DNA of 36,797 bases, from NCBI GenBank assembly GCA_016937015.1, contig JAFGWT010000081.1, forward strand, positions 1 through 36,797. Direction: 5' to 3'. Origin of the DNA: Deltaproteobacteria bacterium (lineage in GTDB: Bacteria; Myxococcota_A; Polyangia; JAAYKL01). The first letter of the stretch is position 1. Every line of letters starts with the position of its first letter. Below are positions 17,594 to 25,629 of this stretch, one piece after another. The notes below the pieces were generated by a model. It saw only the letters and a list, made by a program, of their open reading frames with translations, did not search any database and was not told where the DNA came from. The translations under genes and the position numbers were made by a program.

Positions 17594-19318
17594 TTAATTG
17601 TTTTTGAAAACGTCTGGTATTTTTAAACCCGATGATCCACCATCTGTCCCAGATTTATCAGGGCTCTTTCCTGAGCCTTTGCGAGACTTTTTGATTTTAC
17701 GGGCGCCCCGTTTTCGAACCTGGGATTTTTCGCTTTTTTGACTGGTATCCGTCTCTTCATCCATTTCGAGTTCCAGGGTCAGCACACGATTCTGCATGGA
17801 TGGCGTAAACACGGCAGAGGTATGGGCATCGTCAATTGTGGCTGTTACTTCAACGGACTTGCCCTCCACCATGTCGACAGTGCATGGGGCACTGGAGCAC
17901 ACCTGGCCCATACCGGAAATCTGAATGATGGCGCCAATGGGAACAGATGTGAGAGACACACTGATTTTTTCGACCGCTTCTGCGCCCGTGTCGTCGGCTG
18001 TTGATTCGGTCCCGGTGTCATCGGCTTTGCGAATACCGGAGAGGGGAGAGTCATCGATGGTGGGCAGAGGTTCTGGTCGGGTATCGGCGCCTATCCCATT
18101 GCCGTCCTTTTTATCGCTGCGCTGGGGCAATCCGATTGCGAACATCACCACCAGTCCGACAACAATCAGACTTAACGCCACCGCCAGGCCAATAACCATG
18201 GACTTTTTCCGGGACAGCGCCAGCGACACCGGATTGGCCTTACGCGTCAGGCGACCACTGTTCACAAGGTGATTTAAAACAATCGACGACGACTGTTCGC
18301 GGCCAGGATAATCCACAACAAAGTTGGCGTCCGCCAGTGCACGATGTAAATCCTCTCTAAGGGCGAGCATGTTCGCATACCGGGTGTCTGCATCTTTCGA
18401 CATGGCCTTGTACACGACGTTTAAAACGGACAATGGCACATCTGTATTGGGATTGACTTCCATGATGTCGGGAATGGGCTCGAACATATGCTGGGTCAAA
18501 ATGGCCATGAAGGAGTCCCCGGTATAGGGAACCTGTCCTGTGAACATCTCAAACATGATACAGCCCAGCGCATAGACATCGACTCTGTGGTCGAGGGGTT
18601 TGCCCGACGCCTGCTCCGGGGACATATATTCCGGGGTGCCAAATATCATTCCGGTCTGGGTCAGTCGCTTGCCGTCTGAATCCCGGTCCGAAATTTTAGC
18701 GATACCGAAGTCGAGAATTTTAACAAACTCGCCCTCTTCTCTTGGAACGATAAAAATATTTTCGGGTTTTAAATCCCGATGCACAATCCCTTTGTCATGG
18801 GCAGCCTGAAGTGCCCGTGCGATCTGATCAATTATCGGAACCGCCCGCTCAAGCGGCATTGATTTGCCGGTAACCAGTTCATCAAGGGCTTCGCCTTCCA
18901 GCATTTCCATGGCAAAAAAGACGCCGCCATCCCTCAGCTGACCAAAATCGGTGACATCCACAATATGGGGATTTCCCACCCGACTGGCCGATCGCGCCTC
19001 CTGACGAAATCGCTCAACGACCTCGGGTTTGTTCGAAAAGTCATCGCGAAGCACTTTAATGGCCATCTTTTTTTCGATTTCCACATGCATCGCTTCATAG
19101 ACCACCCCCCTCCCCCCCCCCCCCCGGCGCCGGCTAATACGGTATCGATTTTCGATGGTGGCCCCAACCAGGGTGTCTTTTACATTTTTGCGCGGCGGCG
19201 CGCTGCGGCGGTGAATGACGTCTCCGGCGTTTCCCGGATCGGCGATGCGGGCGCCGTCTTTGGGACAAAAAACTTCTCCCCCTGGATACTGTGCACCGCA
19301 CTGAGGACAAACACGCAT
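17594..19318 (-). CDS. Membrane-anchored Ser/Thr protein kinase with zinc ribbon
   Basis: 574 aa. The N-terminal zinc ribbon has CPQC (4-7) and FCPKDG (17-22). The kinase domain (about 58-330) has Gly loop GGGGRG (66-71), Lys88 (AIKVL), Glu107, HRDLKPEN (180-187, catalytic Asp182), DFG (203-205) and [10 protein letters not shown]. One membrane helix (about 373-396) leads to an acidic linker and a PEGA-like beta domain ([16 protein letters not shown]), with a basic Lys/Arg-rich tail. The sensor part would face the periplasm. The family phosphorylates Ser/Thr in bacterial signalling; partners are unknown. The Gly loop is preceded by RRR, where relatives usually have a hydrophobic pair before the first Gly, and is coded by a 14-base G run. 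No cognate phosphatase is nearby. Confidence 0.92.
   Translation of the reverse strand: MRVCPQCGAQYPGGEVFCPKDGARIADPGNAGDVIHRRSAPPRKNVKDTLVGATIENRYRISRRRGGGGRGVVYEAMHVEIEKKMAIKVLRDDFSNKPEVVERFRQEARSASRVGNPHIVDVTDFGQLRDGGVFFAMEMLEGEALDELVTGKSMPLERAVPIIDQIARALQAAHDKGIVHRDLKPENIFIVPREEGEFVKILDFGIAKISDRDSDGKRLTQTGMIFGTPEYMSPEQASGKPLDHRVDVYALGCIMFEMFTGQVPYTGDSFMAILTQHMFEPIPDIMEVNPNTDVPLSVLNVVYKAMSKDADTRYANMLALREDLHRALADANFVVDYPGREQSSSIVLNHLVNSGRLTRKANPVSLALSRKKSMVIGLAVALSLIVVGLVVMFAIGLPQRSDKKDGNGIGADTRPEPLPTIDDSPLSGIRKADDTGTESTADDTGAEAVEKISVSLTSVPIGAIIQISGMGQVCSSAPCTVDMVEGKSVEVTATIDDAHTSAVFTPSMQNRVLTLELEMDEETDTSQKSEKSQVRKRGARKIKKSRKGSGKSPDKSGTDGGSSGLKIPDVFKNN
19112..19125. repeat. Poly-C/G tract of 14 bases in kinase gene
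   Basis: Fourteen C in a row on the + strand (G on the coding strand), separated by one T from another run of six C (19105-19110). It encodes the glycine loop of the kinase. Length change by one base would shift the frame. Confidence 0.85.
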
Positions 19319-19499
19319 GACCTAAACCATCCTGATGAGTATTTTCATGAATTGGAACTTCCTTGTTTCAAAGCCGGAATACGTATCTACAGTTTTAAGC
19401 ACGGACGAGTATTAACATATTTTATTACCATATCTTAAATAAATGACGTGCAAACCCGAAAAACGGGTTTGGCATTGAAATTTTTGTTCATTTTCTCCA

Positions 19500-19527
19500 T
19501 TGACAACCGCAGTTTCCTGGAGATACT
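19500..19527 (+). promoter_or_regulatory. tRNA-Phe promoter
   Basis: TTGACA (19500-19505), a 16-nt spacer and GATACT (19522-19527). It would start transcription about 20 nt upstream of the tRNA. The rest of the 19319-19553 gap shows nothing I recognise. Confidence 0.6.
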
Positions 19528-19553
19528 CAGGGTCTCTTTTTTGAGGACCGAGC

Positions 19554-19626
19554 GCCCAGATAGCTCAGTCGGTAGAGCAGGGGATTGAAAATCCCCGTGT
19601 CCGTGGTTCGATTCCGCGTCTGGGCA
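19554..19626 (+). tRNA. tRNA-Phe (anticodon GAA)
   Basis: 73-nt cloverleaf. Acceptor stem GCCCAGA/TCTGGGC with discriminator A. D arm GCTC...GAGC. Anticodon stem GGGGA/TCCCC around the loop TTGAAAA, anticodon GAA. T arm CGTGG-TTCGATT-CCGCG. The CCA end is not encoded: CGA follows. It stands alone between the kinase gene and uvrB. Confidence 0.96.
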
Positions 19627-19630
19627 CGAA

Positions 19631-19664
19631 CCCTTAAGTGTTAGCCACTTAGGGGTTTTTTTTT
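19631..19664 (+). terminator. Rho-independent terminator after tRNA-Phe
   Basis: CCCTTAAGTG (19631-19640) pairs with CACTTAGGGG (19646-19655) over 10 bp with one G-U pair, a TTAGC loop, and nine T directly after. It ends the single-gene tRNA transcript. Confidence 0.85.
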
Positions 19665-19826
19665 GCCTATCGAGTAAGGTTCTCCACCTGCGCCAACGAC
19701 TTCGGCGCGCGCTCCAAATTTCAAATTAGCGAATTTTTTCCCGTGCCATATCCCCAAAAAACAAACGGGCAGATAAAGGCTTGTGTATCAGGGCGTGCGT
19801 ATCAAGGTGTGCGTATCAAATGGAAA

Positions 19827-21857
19827 TCAGCGTCTTCTTCGTCTTCCGGGTTTTCTCTTCCCGGCAAGCGGCTTGATACCGTGACTTCTGGAAAGCCCAT
19901 TGATTTCATCTCTCAATGCGGCAGCTTTTTCAAAATCCAGCGCAGCGGCGGCGGTGAGCATTTCTTCCCGAAGTGCTTCCATCGTGGCAATGGGATCGTC
20001 TTCCAGCGCGCTTCTATCGGGCCTGCGCGATACCGGTGCATAATCCGCGGTGGCAGCCCCTGGACCCACTTCGGTAATCGCCTTTTGCACGCTTTGAGGT
20101 GTAATGCCATTGGCCTGATTGAATGCTTTTTGCCTTTCGCGGCGCTCCTTTGTGATTGTGATGGCCTCATTCATGGAGCGGGTCACGGTGTCCGCATACA
20201 TGATCACCTTGCCTTCCACATTCCGTGCCGCCCGACCAATGGTCTGAATCAGCGACCGCGTGGACCGCAAAAAGCCTTCTTTGTCCGCATCCAGAATACC
20301 AACCAAAGAGACTTCGGGAATATCGAGTCCTTCCCGCAGCAGGTTGATACCCACCAGCACATCGAACGTGCCGGCACGCAATTCCCGCAAAATTTCAATC
20401 CGCTCCACAGTATCAATATCCGAATGCATGTAGCGCACCCGAACGCCCACTTCAGTATAATATTCGGTCAGTTCCTCAGCCATCCGTTTGGTGAGGGTCG
20501 TCACCAGCACCCGCTCCTTCCGTTCCACACGCAACCGAATTTCATCGAGCAGGTCATCCACCTGGGTCTGGGCCGGGCGCACTTCCACCATCGGATCCAG
20601 AAGGCCTGTGGGCCGAATCACCTGCTCAACGATTTCGCCACCGGCTTTTTTCATCTCGTAGTCAGCCGGCGTTGCTGAAACATAAATCACCTGAGAGACT
20701 TTTTCCTCGAATTCGTGAAACTGCAGTGGCCGATTATCCAGCGCCGATGGCAGCCTGAAACCATAGTTCACCAGGGTTTCCTTGCGGGACCGATCGCCCT
20801 TGTACATCGCACCCACCTGAGCAACCGTCTGGTGACTTTCGTCTATGAACATTATAAAATCCTCGGGAAAATAATCGATGAGTGTGGTGGCCGGTTCCCC
20901 TGCCTTGCGGCCATCCATGTGCCTCGAATAATTTTCAATTCCCGAGCAGTGACCGGTCTCCTCCAGCATCTCCAAATCGTACATGGTGCGTTCTTCAAGA
21001 CGTTGTTTTTCAAGCAATTTGCCCTGGCTGTCCAGCTGCTGCAGCCTTTCCCGCAATTCGTCCCGGATGGCGGTCAGCGCATCATGCATCTTTTCTTCGG
21101 GCAATACATAATGGGTGCCTGGAAAAATGGATGCCTTTGGAATATTGCGCAGCGCAGTGCCTTTGAGCGGGTCTATTTCGCTGATGCGCTCGATAGTGTC
21201 GCCCCAAAATTCGAGACGCAGTGCTTTATCGTCCTCATATACGGGAAACAGTTCCACCGTATCGCCACGCACGCGAAAAGTGCCTCGCGCAAAATCGGTA
21301 TCATTGCGATTGTATTGTATGTCCACCAGCTTCCGAAGCAGTGCATCCCTGCCGATGGTGTCGTTTTCGCAAACGGTGATCATCATATTGGTGTAATCTT
21401 CGCGGGCGCCAATACCGTAGATGCACGAAACGGAGGACACCACAATCACATCGCGACGGGTGAGCAGTGAACGGGTGGCTGCGTGACGCATGCGATCGAG
21501 CTGCTCGTTCATGGAGGCATCTTTCTCGATGTAGGTGTTTGTTGTGGGAACGTACGCCTCGGGCTGATAGTAATCATAGTAACTGACAAAGTATTCCACA
21601 GCATTGTCCGGAAAAAGCGACCTGAACTCTGAATACAGCTGAGCAGCCAGCGTTTTGTTGTGAGCCAGCACCAGGGTGGGCCTGTTGGTCAGCTCTATGA
21701 CCTTCGCCATGGTGAAAGTTTTGCCGGACCCGGTTATCCCCAACAAAACCTGATGCGCCAGGCCCGATTCAACGCCGTCAACCAGCTTTTCAATGGCGTG
21801 GGGCTGATCCCCGCGGGGCTCAAACGGCGACTTCATTATAAATTTCTCAGTTTCCAT
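19827..21857 (-). CDS. uvrB: Excinuclease ABC subunit B
   Basis: 676 aa, normal length. The damage-verifying helicase-like subunit of nucleotide excision repair, acting with UvrA and UvrC. Walker A GITGSGKT (40-47). The beta-hairpin region, [14 protein letters not shown] (about 91-104), clamps the DNA strand. The IDESH helicase motif, and later [13 protein letters not shown] and QTIGRAARN, mark the second helicase domain. The C-terminal UVR motif ([14 protein letters not shown]) contacts UvrC. It starts at ATG 21857 with AGGCAC upstream; ATG at residue 8 is an alternative. It diverges from dnaN across a 434-bp gap. uvrA and uvrC are not nearby. Confidence 0.97.
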   Translation of the reverse strand: METEKFIMKSPFEPRGDQPHAIEKLVDGVESGLAHQVLLGITGSGKTFTMAKVIELTNRPTLVLAHNKTLAAQLYSEFRSLFPDNAVEYFVSYYDYYQPEAYVPTTNTYIEKDASMNEQLDRMRHAATRSLLTRRDVIVVSSVSCIYGIGAREDYTNMMITVCENDTIGRDALLRKLVDIQYNRNDTDFARGTFRVRGDTVELFPVYEDDKALRLEFWGDTIERISEIDPLKGTALRNIPKASIFPGTHYVLPEEKMHDALTAIRDELRERLQQLDSQGKLLEKQRLEERTMYDLEMLEETGHCSGIENYSRHMDGRKAGEPATTLIDYFPEDFIMFIDESHQTVAQVGAMYKGDRSRKETLVNYGFRLPSALDNRPLQFHEFEEKVSQVIYVSATPADYEMKKAGGEIVEQVIRPTGLLDPMVEVRPAQTQVDDLLDEIRLRVERKERVLVTTLTKRMAEELTEYYTEVGVRVRYMHSDIDTVERIEILRELRAGTFDVLVGINLLREGLDIPEVSLVGILDADKEGFLRSTRSLIQTIGRAARNVEGKVIMYADTVTRSMNEAITITKERRERQKAFNQANGITPQSVQKAITEVGPGAATADYAPVSRRPDRSALEDDPIATMEALREEMLTAAAALDFEKAAALRDEINGLSRSHGIKPLAGKRKPGRRRRR

Positions 21858-21887
21858 ATTTGTGCCTGTGTAAAACCTTTACATAAC

Positions 21888-21907
21888 CTGGGGTTAACTG
21901 GGGTTAA
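21888..21907. repeat. Tandem 10-bp repeat CTGGGGTTAA x2
   Basis: Two exact, abutting copies of CTGGGGTTAA lie 30 bp upstream of the uvrB start. They may be a regulatory or replication-protein binding site; no family is recognised. Confidence 0.6.
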
Positions 21908-22044
21908 CGGTGTGTGTATTGAACTGAACAAAATGTGAATAACTGTCTTAAAAACCGCATATCGTTGTCAACCCCCTTATCCCCCATGAATAGATCACAG
22001 CTTTCAGAGCAAATAAAGATTTGAAATTATTGTTTTTTTTGTAC

Positions 22045-22053
22045 TTATCCACA
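22045..22053 (+). promoter_or_regulatory. DnaA box
   Basis: Exact TTATCCACA, followed at once by the weaker ATATTCACA-like sequence and an AT-rich stretch. A one-mismatch box lies at 21934-21942 on the opposite strand. Confidence 0.6.
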
Positions 22054-22160
22054 TATTCACAGTGCCTACGACTACTGTTTTTTAAAATAATATAAAAGAA
22101 AAGAGATACCCCTCCGGATCAAAATTATTGGGTGAAAATTACAAAAGATGTAAACAGTGA

Positions 22161-22188
22161 TTTACCATTTTCACAATCTCTATATGAT
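22161..22188 (+). promoter_or_regulatory. dnaN-recF promoter
   Basis: TTTACC (22161-22166), a 16-nt spacer and TATGAT (22183-22188). The transcript would start near 22195 and have a leader of about 97 nt before dnaN. Confidence 0.45.
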
Positions 22189-22215
22189 ACCCGTTTAAGT
22201 ATTGATATTAGTCAT

Positions 22216-22257
22216 CAGATACGAAAAACAAACAGATGTAAATCAACGTATCTGTTT
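22216..22257 (+). promoter_or_regulatory. Alternative hairpins in the dnaN leader
   Basis: CAGATACG (22216-22223) can pair with CGTATCTG (22247-22254). Alternatively AAACAGAT (22230-22237) can pair with ATCTGTTT (22250-22257). Both 8-bp stems use the same 3' arm, so they exclude each other. A short T-run is part of the second stem. It may be a weak attenuator. Confidence 0.35.
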
Positions 22258-22291
22258 TTGACCACATTTGTTGAACAAAGGAATAGCTTCA

Positions 22292-23434
22292 ATGGAAATA
22301 GTTCTGTCCAAGCAATGTTTTTCGTCAGCACTGGCGCGGACCAGCAGCATCTCTGATCGAAAAAGCTCCATGCAGATTCTGTCGAATGTTTTGATTTCAA
22401 CCGAACCCAACGGAAACGTGCAGTTCGCCGCAACGGATCTGAATTTGTCCGCCAGTGGCGTGTTTCCGGCAGACGTCAAAAAACAGGGCGAAATCACGCT
22501 ACCGGCGAGAACCCTGTATGATATCGTGCGCTCCATGCCCGATGGCATGATATCGTTAAAAGTGGATGGTGACGCAGTGGAAATCAGTGGCGGGCGCTCC
22601 AATTTTAAACTGCTCGGATTGCCGGCTGAGGATTTTCCAACCATGCCCGAACCCAAGGACGTCGAATTCTTCGAAGTGGACCCGGGGATTCTGGCTGACA
22701 TGATTGACAAGACCTCCTTTTCCATCTCCAATGACGAAACCAGGCCGCATATAAATGGCGCCCTGTTCCAGGGAGATGGCAAAGTGCTGCGGATGGTAAC
22801 CACTGATGGTCATCGGTTGTCCAAGATCGAACTGAAAGTGGAGCAAAGCGGATTTTATAATTTTTCAATGGTGATTCCCAACAAAGGCATTGGTGAAATT
22901 AAACGCATGCTCGATGACGGTGATGACATGGTGCGCATCGGTTCCAGGGACGGATCGGTTTTTATCCGGCGCGACATCGAAGCGGAAAAGGCGGTAGACG
23001 ATGAGCCCGCAAAAAAAGCGGAATTCATGCTGGTATCCAAATTGATTGAATCGGAGTTTCCGCCCTATGAGCAGGTGATTCCCCAGGGACAGGACAAAAA
23101 AATTATTGTATCTCGCAACGAAATCGCAGATGCGCTCAAGCGCGTATCCGTGGTGTCTTCGGATCGGACTCTTGGGGTGAAGTTTCAGCTTTCTGAAGGG
23201 TCGGTCGAAATTTCCACAGACAACCCGTCCATTGGTGAGGGTTCTGAAATTGTGGACGTCAACTACGAGGGCGAACCCATGGAAATAGGCTTTAATGCCA
23301 AATACTTTATTGATGTATTAAATGTCCTCGGTGACGAGGAAGTCATCATCGAGCTTTCCGGCTATCTGGATCCCGCGGTGGTCAAAAACATGGATGACAA
23401 CTTTGTTGGAGTGGTCATGCCCATGCGCATCTGA
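22292..23434 (+). CDS. dnaN: DNA polymerase III beta subunit (sliding clamp)
   Basis: 380 aa. Ring-shaped clamp that tethers the replicative polymerase and many repair proteins. The three-domain pattern is clear: the first domain starts MEIVLSKQCFSSALARTSSI, with ILSNVLISTEPNGNVQFAATDLN; the middle has RMVTTDGHRLSKIEL; the C-terminal domain has GFNAKYFIDVLNVL. The C-terminus NFVGVVMPMRI matches the usual VxMPMR(I/L) end. ATG 22292 is chosen, with AAGGA upstream; a TTG at 22268 would add eight residues not seen in relatives. dnaA does not precede it; recF follows by 17 bp. Confidence 0.97.
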   Translation: MEIVLSKQCFSSALARTSSISDRKSSMQILSNVLISTEPNGNVQFAATDLNLSASGVFPADVKKQGEITLPARTLYDIVRSMPDGMISLKVDGDAVEISGGRSNFKLLGLPAEDFPTMPEPKDVEFFEVDPGILADMIDKTSFSISNDETRPHINGALFQGDGKVLRMVTTDGHRLSKIELKVEQSGFYNFSMVIPNKGIGEIKRMLDDGDDMVRIGSRDGSVFIRRDIEAEKAVDDEPAKKAEFMLVSKLIESEFPPYEQVIPQGQDKKIIVSRNEIADALKRVSVVSSDRTLGVKFQLSEGSVEISTDNPSIGEGSEIVDVNYEGEPMEIGFNAKYFIDVLNVLGDEEVIIELSGYLDPAVVKNMDDNFVGVVMPMRI

Positions 23435-23451
23435 GACCGGAAATCGTTTTC

Positions 23452-24540
23452 ATGGACAGGGTTCAGCTGGACGAACTCACTCTCGTCAACTTTCGCAACA
23501 TTCAAAAAGCCGTGATTCAGCCGTGCAGCCGGTTTAATGTGATTTCCGGCCAAAACGGAATGGGCAAAACAAATCTGGTGGAGGCGGTGTACCTGCTAGG
23601 GGCGCTGCGTTCCTTTCGAACGACCAAACGCAGTGAGCTGATTTTTCATGATGCGCCCAAGGCAAAAATCAAAGGCAGATTTGGGTCGCTGCTCGCAGGG
23701 TTGAACTGTGAAGTTGACATAGAGGAAAACAGTCGAGCGGTGACAGCGGATGGCAAGCGGGTCAGCGCATCCGGGCATCATTTTCAAATGTTGCCAATGG
23801 TGCTGTTTCATCCCCAGGTGATGGAGCTGGTTCAGGGCAGTCCGGACGCCAGACGACGATTTATTGACAGGGCTCTGTTTCAGGCGGATGTCTCGTATCC
23901 ATCGCTTTTTAAATCGTATACCCGTGTTATCGCCAACCGCAACCGGATCCTCAAGGACGGCCTCCCGGATCGGCGCGCGCTGTACCCATTTGATTTACAG
24001 CTGGCGGAACTGGGGGCGCAACTGGTGCGGCTGAGATACGATTTTATAAAATTAATGGAGCCGTTTTTTATTGAAGCGGTGACTAAGATAAGTGATGGCG
24101 GTACCGCGTCAATGACATATCAACCCAAAATAGAGGGGGATAAGGACGCCTTTTTAAAGGCGCTTGATGCCAGGTTCCAGAGGGATTGCGCCCTCAGATA
24201 TACAACCGGGGGCCCCCAGAGTGACGATGTGCTGTTTACACTCAATGGGCATGAGGCCAAAAAATTTGGTTCCCAGGGACAGCAGCGTACTCTCGTGCTG
24301 GCTGCCAAAATTGCCGAGACCCGTGCGCTTACAGGCAGCACTGGAAGGATTCCCCTGCTGCTGTTTGACGACGTATCCAGTGAACTCGACAAGGGTCGAA
24401 ATCGCCATCTGTTTGAGTTTTTACAGGGAATGGGGGGGCAAGTGTTTATTACCACCACTCATCGGGACTACATACACATCGATGGCGAACGGAAAGATTT
24501 TGCGGTTGAAGCTGGCGGGTTTGAGTTATTAACGGAATAA
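23452..24540 (+). CDS. recF: DNA replication and repair protein RecF
   Basis: 362 aa. An ATPase of the SMC/ABC type that helps load RecA at gaps with RecO and RecR. Walker A GQNGMGKT (33-40), the ABC signature GSQGQQRT, and Walker B LLLFDDVSSELD near the C-terminus are all intact. Typical N-terminal LTLVNFRNI. Head-to-tail after dnaN, as is usual; gyrB does not follow here. Ends 12 bp before the beta-propeller lipoprotein gene. Confidence 0.96.
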   Translation: MDRVQLDELTLVNFRNIQKAVIQPCSRFNVISGQNGMGKTNLVEAVYLLGALRSFRTTKRSELIFHDAPKAKIKGRFGSLLAGLNCEVDIEENSRAVTADGKRVSASGHHFQMLPMVLFHPQVMELVQGSPDARRRFIDRALFQADVSYPSLFKSYTRVIANRNRILKDGLPDRRALYPFDLQLAELGAQLVRLRYDFIKLMEPFFIEAVTKISDGGTASMTYQPKIEGDKDAFLKALDARFQRDCALRYTTGGPQSDDVLFTLNGHEAKKFGSQGQQRTLVLAAKIAETRALTGSTGRIPLLLFDDVSSELDKGRNRHLFEFLQGMGGQVFITTTHRDYIHIDGERKDFAVEAGGFELLTE

Positions 24541-24552
24541 AGGTGAGAGTAT

Positions 24553-25503
24553 ATGAAAAAAAATAGAATACAATATGCCCACTCTGGGTATCCGGGGCAC
24601 CAAATCGTGGGGGCGCATCCCTTTGCCCGCCCAGAATATGAGGGCCCCCACGGGGCGGTGCCCTTACGGTCAACAATTGCCATGGTGGTGCTTTTTTCGT
24701 TCTTTCTCCTCAACGCCTGCGCCAGCGATGCCTGTACCGATGGTCAATGCAAGAACGACCCAGACGTGGAATGGGGCACCAGTCGGCTGGTTGCACTGGA
24801 ACCGGAAACCGGTGAATGGCGCTGGCACGTCGATTTCAATCGCGCCGAGGCAATGGATATTCGACGGCTGCAGGACAACGGCAAAAGCGTGGTGGTGGCC
24901 GCAATTGACCCGTGTTTCATGCCGCCCCCCGTTGCTGCATTTGATCTGGAAACCGGCAACATAGTGGATGTCCTGCCTGTTACCGGGGAGTCCACCGAAG
25001 TGGATTGGTGCGCCGGACTGACTCTGCCTGGGGTGTCGGTGATGACCCATATTTCCGGGATATGTGTGGGACGGGACAACGGCACTGGCGATGTGGTGGC
25101 ATTGGATCCCGCCAAGGAAGGGGAACTGTGGCGTGAGCCGCTGAACGCCGACTCGATTCACGTGTTTGGCAGTGCGCTGATGGTAATATCACATCGGACT
25201 GTGAACGATGCAGTTCAGTATCTTGCCCAGCGAATTTCCGCGGTGAACGGCAGTGTGATGTGGCAGCATCCCGGGGATTACCAGATTACGCCCCTTGGCG
25301 CAGATAATAAGAATGTGTTTCTTTTGGATATTCGGCCTTTCGCGCTGAATGTGACCAGTGGCGATTTGATTTGGGAGCATTTTGAGCGGGGCTGGGATTT
25401 TCTGCCGGGTCGGGATGGGGGAGCGTTGATGGGGGATACCCTGCTGGTTAAACGTCAGTATTTTCTCGAGAGTGACTGTGTGGATACGGATACCCGAAAA
25501 TAA
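24553..25503 (+). CDS. PQQ-like beta-propeller lipoprotein
   Basis: 316 aa from ATG 24553, which has a strong AAGGTGAG ribosome site. A lipobox LLNAC (Cys56) follows a hydrophobic stretch. Blade-like repeats of the form A-x-D/E-x-x-T/N-G-x-x-x-W are seen: VALEPETGEWRW, VAFDLETGNIV, VVALDPAKEGELW, ISAVNGSVMW and ALNVTSGDLIW. This suggests an incomplete propeller like BamB, but the function is unknown. The first 35 residues are odd: they are encoded by a palindromic repeat (24595-24663). GTG 24658, at residue 36, would give a normal lipoprotein signal peptide directly, though without a good ribosome site. It follows recF by 12 bp and may be cotranscribed. Confidence 0.75.
   Translation: MKKNRIQYAHSGYPGHQIVGAHPFARPEYEGPHGAVPLRSTIAMVVLFSFFLLNACASDACTDGQCKNDPDVEWGTSRLVALEPETGEWRWHVDFNRAEAMDIRRLQDNGKSVVVAAIDPCFMPPPVAAFDLETGNIVDVLPVTGESTEVDWCAGLTLPGVSVMTHISGICVGRDNGTGDVVALDPAKEGELWREPLNADSIHVFGSALMVISHRTVNDAVQYLAQRISAVNGSVMWQHPGDYQITPLGADNKNVFLLDIRPFALNVTSGDLIWEHFERGWDFLPGRDGGALMGDTLLVKRQYFLESDCVDTDTRK
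24595..24663. repeat. REP/MITE-like palindromic element
   Basis: GGGCACC (24595-24601), a 4-nt bulge and CGTGGGGGC (24606-24614) pair with GCCCCCACG (24644-24652), a 4-nt bulge and GGTGCCC (24657-24663): two perfect stems of 7 and 9 bp around a 29-nt loop. It is GC-richer than its surroundings and resembles dispersed REP-type repeats, which usually occur in many copies. It contributes coding sequence to the N-terminus of the adjoining lipoprotein gene. Confidence 0.6.
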
Positions 25504-25629
25504 GGTGAGTTTGCGATTGCACCGGTCTAGACCCCATTTGGACTCCAGTTGATCCTGTCAGCCCAATTTATCCTACCGATTCCCTTCATGTGCTGTCTGT
25601 AAACACAATCAAGCACAATCCGAATCGGT

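Larger units (their letters stand above)
21858..22291. other. Origin-like gap between uvrB and dnaN
   Basis: 434 bp, AT-rich. Contains a tandem pair of CTGGGGTTAA (21888-21907), a one-mismatch DnaA box TGTGAATAA (21934-21942), a consensus DnaA box TTATCCACA (22045-22053) and an AT-rich stretch at about 22077-22110. The dnaN promoter and leader hairpins follow. In many bacteria such a gap next to dnaN holds oriC. dnaA is not here. Confidence 0.5.

Noticed and set aside
19743..21470. Two long plus-strand frames opposite uvrB
   Set aside because: They lie fully across a certain uvrB gene and their translations match no family.
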